A DNA stretch of 64,000 bases from Caulobacter sp. (GTDB lineage: Bacteria > Pseudomonadota > Alphaproteobacteria > Caulobacterales > Caulobacteraceae), in assembly GCA_016125585.1 (NCBI GenBank), contig WGLL01000010.1, forward strand, positions 1-64,000, given 5' to 3'. This document shows, in pieces, positions 61,192 to 64,000 of this stretch. The notes beneath the pieces were generated by a model. The model had not been told where the DNA came from, made no database searches, and saw only the letters and a program-made list of their open reading frames with translations. Made by a program: the position numbers and the translations under genes. Position 1 is the first letter of the stretch, and the number at the start of each line of letters is the position of its first letter.

Positions 61192-62028
61192 ATGACCGCC
61201 CTTCCGATCGCCGCCCTGATGATGCTGGCCAGCGGGGCGATCCATGCGGTGGTCAACGCGATCCTCAAGTCTGGGCGGGACAAGATGTCCAGCCGGGCGA
61301 TGATCGACGGCTTTTCCGGCCTGATCATCCTGCCGGCCGCTTTCATCGTGCCCCTGCCGAGCGGGGCCTGGGGCTGGCTGGCGGGGAGCTGGGCGACGCA
61401 TCTGGTCTATCTGATCTGCCTGATCAAGGCCTTCGAGCGGGCCGACATGACCGTGGCCTATCCGATCCTGCGCGGCGTGGCGCCGCTGCTGGCGGCCGTG
61501 GTGGCGGTCGGGGTGTTCGGCGAGCCGATCAGCTGGCTGGCGGGGGCCGGGATCGGGCTGGTGTCGATGGGGGTGCTGACCGTCGGCCTGGGCCGCCACG
61601 TGGACCGGCGGGCGCTGGGCTGGGCCCTGGCGACCGGGGCCTGTATCGCCACCTACACCGTCATCGACGCCCAGGGGGTGAGGGCGGCGCCCAGCGCGCC
61701 CAGCTATATCGTCTGGGTTTTCCTGACCCTGGGCCTGGGGATATCGACCCTGTTCGTCATCTGGCGGGGGCCGGTGTTCTTCGCCGCCGCCCGGAGTGAA
61801 TGGAAGGCGGGGCTGGCGGCCGGGGGGCTGTCGATCCTGACCTATGGTCTGGCGCTGTGGGCGCTGCGGCTGGGCGATACGCCCCGGCTGGCGGCGCTGC
61901 GGGAGACCTCGATCCTGTTCGCGGTGCTGATCGCCGTGGTGTTTCTGAAAGAGCGGCTGACCGGCGGGCGGATGGCGGGAATCGCCGCCATCGCCCTGGG
62001 GGCCGGACTGCTGCTGGCGGCCCGCTGA
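61192..62028 (+). CDS. EamA/DMT superfamily transporter
   Basis: A 278-residue inner membrane protein with about ten helices in two EamA repeats (about 1-135 and 140-278). The first half has VNAILKSGRDKMSSRAMIDG and ADMTVAYPILRGVAPLLAAVVAVGVFGE, and the second half repeats the pattern with LGDTPRLAALRETSILFAVLIAVVFLKERLTGGRMAGI, the usual pore-facing ETS and E-R-L motifs. It exports or imports small metabolites; substrate unknown. ATG start with no strong ribosome site. Transcribed alone. Confidence 0.9.
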   Translation: MTALPIAALMMLASGAIHAVVNAILKSGRDKMSSRAMIDGFSGLIILPAAFIVPLPSGAWGWLAGSWATHLVYLICLIKAFERADMTVAYPILRGVAPLLAAVVAVGVFGEPISWLAGAGIGLVSMGVLTVGLGRHVDRRALGWALATGACIATYTVIDAQGVRAAPSAPSYIVWVFLTLGLGISTLFVIWRGPVFFAAARSEWKAGLAAGGLSILTYGLALWALRLGDTPRLAALRETSILFAVLIAVVFLKERLTGGRMAGIAAIALGAGLLLAAR

Positions 62029-62037
62029 GGTCGCCCC

Positions 62038-62136
62038 TGGAGCAGCGCGATTTGATGGAATCAAACCACGCTGCTCCAGATGTTTGTGATCGCGCGTTTT
62101 GATCCGATTACCGGTCCCCACTAATCGGAACGCGCT
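62038..62136. repeat. Alphaproteobacterial two-hairpin repeat
   Basis: Hairpin 1 (TGGAGCAGC...GCTGCTCCA, 62038-62078, with inner TTTGAT/ATCAAA) is followed by hairpin 2 (CGCGTT...CCGATTA, loop CCGGTCCCCAC, TAATCGG, AACGCG, 62092-62136). This is a known interspersed palindrome class of alphaproteobacterial genomes. The TAG stop of the XRE gene begins in its last bases. Confidence 0.8.
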
Positions 62137-62865
62137 CTAGCCGGGAAAGAACTGGGCGTAGCCTTCGCCGGCGACACGGTCGAGCCAGTCGCGGCAGGCC
62201 TGGAAGGCGGGGTTGCCCGGCCCGATCAGGCCCATCGGCGCCTGCGGCAGCAGATCCTCCGGCACATAGGCGATCAGGCTGCTGGCCGGAGTCAGCTGGG
62301 CCCCCCGACCGGCATGAAGGGTGGTCAGCAGGCCCAGCAACACCCCGCCGCGCGTCGGCCGCGAGAGCACCGCCAGCCGGAATTGACCCTGCTCGCTGGT
62401 CAGCATGTAGATGTGGCCGGACTCGTGGGAGATGGAGACCTGGCCGCGCTGGGTGAAGTCGGAGTCTGTGCGTGCGGATTCGGTGAAGGCCAGGCAGGAC
62501 GCGGCCTTGTCCCAGGCGATTTCGGTGCGATAGACGAAGAGGTCGCCCGGGCTGGAAAACGATGGCCGCAGGGTGATGTAGCGACCCTCCAGCCGGCGCA
62601 CCGCGGTCCGCGAATAGGCGCCAAGCGATGCGGGCGCGAGGCCCGGCGGGTCAGGCGCGGGTGAGGGCGGGGTCGGCCTCAGCGAGACCCCCAGGGCGGT
62701 TTCCAGTCGCACGAGAGTGCCGAGGGTGAACGGGCGGCCGCCGGACAGGGCCTTTTCCAGGGTCGACAGGCTGATGCGGGCGCTGTCGGCGAGGGCCAGC
62801 CGGCTCATTCTGCGGCGGGCCAGCTCTTCGCGGACGCGGGCGGCGATGTCCTGGCTGTCGTCCAT
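62137..62865 (-). CDS. XRE-family regulator with unknown C-terminal domain
   Basis: A 242-residue protein with an N-terminal Cro/C1-type helix-turn-helix (residues 5-65: VREELARRRMSRLALADSARISLSTLEKALSG, then LVRLETALGVSL), a Pro-rich linker and a C-terminal beta-rich sensor-like domain (about 95-240, with GRYITLRPSFSSPGDLFVYRTEI and GHIYMLTSEQGQFRLAVLS). I chose ATG 62865 with GGGGGAC 5 bases upstream; the frame is open to 62967. Target genes are unknown; the divergent VIT-domain gene is a candidate. Confidence 0.82.
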   Translation of the reverse strand: MDDSQDIAARVREELARRRMSRLALADSARISLSTLEKALSGGRPFTLGTLVRLETALGVSLRPTPPSPAPDPPGLAPASLGAYSRTAVRRLEGRYITLRPSFSSPGDLFVYRTEIAWDKAASCLAFTESARTDSDFTQRGQVSISHESGHIYMLTSEQGQFRLAVLSRPTRGGVLLGLLTTLHAGRGAQLTPASSLIAYVPEDLLPQAPMGLIGPGNPAFQACRDWLDRVAGEGYAQFFPG

Positions 62866-63040
62866 GCTGTCCCCCGGCGAGATGCCGGACAAATCCTCAC
62901 ATAGACGCCGCCCCGGCGCCAGTGGTCCGCACAATCTGCACGGAAACCGCCAGTCATCGCCAGACATCGACGCTCACGCCTGCACCGGCCCGCGCGGAGA
63001 CTGGCATGCGCTCCCGATCGGTGGAGTGGAGGCAAGGACG

Positions 63041-64000
63041 ATGACGCGGTTTTGGTGCGGGTTGAAGGCGGCGGGGCGCGGGGCCCTGATTGCGACGCTG
63101 GCGGGACTGTTGTGCGTGGGGCCGGCCAGCCTGGTTCAGGCCCAATCCCGGGCCCAGACCCAGTCCCAAGCCCGAGCGCCGGGACCGGCGGCGACCGTGG
63201 CCGAGCCGCCGCCGGCGGTGGCCGGCGCGCTGAGGCTGGTGAAGGGGGAGGTGGTTACCGAGGCGGTACGGCTGGGCGTCGACGTCCAGGTCGAGATCGC
63301 CGGCCCGGTGGTCCGCACAACCGTCACCCAGGCCTTCCGCAACACGACCAGGGATTGGGTCGAGGCGACCTACAGCTATCCCCTGCCCGAGGACGCGGCG
63401 GTCGACAGCCTGAAGATGGTGGTCGGCGACCGGGTGATCATCGGCGAGATCAAGGAAAAGGAAGAGGCCCGGATTCTCTATGAGCAGGCCAAGTCGAGCG
63501 GGGCCCGGGCCGGACTGGTCGAGCAGGACCGGCCCAACATGTTCACCAACAAGGTCGCCAACGTCGGTCCCGGCGAGACGGTGCTGGTGCAGATCCAGTA
63601 CCAGGGCGTGGCGCGCCAGACCGGCAATCAGTGGTCGATCCGCGTGCCCTTCACCCTGACGCCACGCTACACCCCGCCCGACATCGCCGAGGGGTTGATC
63701 CGCCCCGTCGCCTTCAAGCCGGCCGGCCCATCGAACACGCCCATCGGCCTGTCGGTGCGGCTGAAGGCGGGATTTCCGTTGGCCTCGGCCGGCAGCCGTT
63801 CCTACCGGATGAAGGTGGTTGATGAGGGGGACCAGGGACGGCTGTTCACACTGGACGATCCCAAGGCCATCGGCGACCATGATTTCGAATTGACCTGGAC
63901 GGCGACCCCCGACAGGGCGCCTCAGGCGGGCCTGTTCACCGAGACGGTGAAGGGATCGCGCTACGTGCTGGCGCTGGTCACGCCGCCGGCCGGGCCGCCG
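63041..64000 (+). CDS. VIT-domain protein, probable sortase target (3' cut off)
   Basis: The first 320 codons of a protein that runs off the window. It has a signal peptide (about 1-35, ending VQAQS), a Gln/Ala/Pro linker, and a VIT domain (about 60-190: VTQAFRNTTRDWVEATYSYPLPEDAAVDSLKMVVGDRVIIGEIKEKEEARILYEQAKSSGARAGLVEQDRPNMFTNKVANVGPGETV). The VIT domain with this KEKEEARILYEQAK pattern is found in the inter-alpha-trypsin-like proteobacterial sortase-target family, where a von Willebrand A domain and LPXTG-like end follow. ATG with GGAGG 8 bases upstream. Confidence 0.88.
   Translation, partial: MTRFWCGLKAAGRGALIATLAGLLCVGPASLVQAQSRAQTQSQARAPGPAATVAEPPPAVAGALRLVKGEVVTEAVRLGVDVQVEIAGPVVRTTVTQAFRNTTRDWVEATYSYPLPEDAAVDSLKMVVGDRVIIGEIKEKEEARILYEQAKSSGARAGLVEQDRPNMFTNKVANVGPGETVLVQIQYQGVARQTGNQWSIRVPFTLTPRYTPPDIAEGLIRPVAFKPAGPSNTPIGLSVRLKAGFPLASAGSRSYRMKVVDEGDQGRLFTLDDPKAIGDHDFELTWTATPDRAPQAGLFTETVKGSRYVLALVTPPAGPP

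Overview
The window is about 64 kb of GC-rich chromosomal DNA from an alphaproteobacterium, most likely a member of the Caulobacterales (Caulobacter, Phenylobacterium or Brevundimonas relatives). The evidence is the zwf-pgl-edd order of the Entner-Doudoroff genes, a large TonB-dependent receptor, an RcnB-family protein, pseudaminic acid genes of the flagellin-glycosylation type, HWE-type and hybrid histidine kinases, an ELM1-family protein next to greA, and interspersed palindromic repeats typical of alphaproteobacteria. The assignment is inference from gene content. No tRNA, rRNA, CRISPR array, integrase or complete insertion sequence was seen.

Layout. 1-6.4 kb: 3' end of tuf with its terminator, an HNH endonuclease-like gene, an orphan terminase-small-subunit-like gene, then the zwf-pgl-edd operon for glucose-6-phosphate oxidation. 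6.8-9.7 kb: TonB-dependent receptor. 9.7-20 kb: a regulator carrying two TetR domains, a PAS hybrid histidine kinase, a serine hydrolase facing an MFS symporter, a LysR/azoreductase divergent pair and small envelope proteins. 20-24 kb: ParA-like ATPase, metallo-beta-lactamase-fold hydrolase, a second terminase-small-subunit-like gene, DUF2171, a tandem-repeat block and an SOS-associated peptidase. 24.1-28 kb: a small AT-richer defence-like patch with a DpnI-family gene broken by a palindromic repeat, a small coupled ORF, and a TIR-NTPase-helical repeat protein. 28.2-39.8 kb: uvrB, secreted proteins, a SleB-like hydrolase, SDR, YegP, MaoC, DJ-1/AraC regulator, isonitrile-hydratase-like protein, DODA dioxygenase and acyltransferase. 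39.9-43.6 kb: the nadA-orf-nadB-nadC operon behind two palindromic operators. 43.7-53.2 kb: lipoprotein, second SleB-like hydrolase, GNAT, trxB, small proteins, HPF-like protein, two histidine kinases, CinA-like protein and hypotheticals. 53.4-59.9 kb: pseI facing pseG-pseF, then ELM1, greA and an OafA-type acyltransferase. 60.3-64 kb: secreted protein, EamA transporter, XRE regulator and a VIT-domain protein running off the end.

The least explained signals are (1) two solo terminase-small-subunit-like genes about 20 kb apart with nearly the same upstream element (an ATAAT core, 6-7 bases, then CCGCTTCGATAAGGA), with weaker copies of the element at 17.7 and 59.96 kb; (2) a DpnI-like gene split by a two-hairpin repeat whose loop core also occurs at 62.1 kb; (3) the neighbouring TIR-NTPase, whose Walker A lysine is replaced by arginine; and (4) the probable NAD operator pair upstream of nadA.
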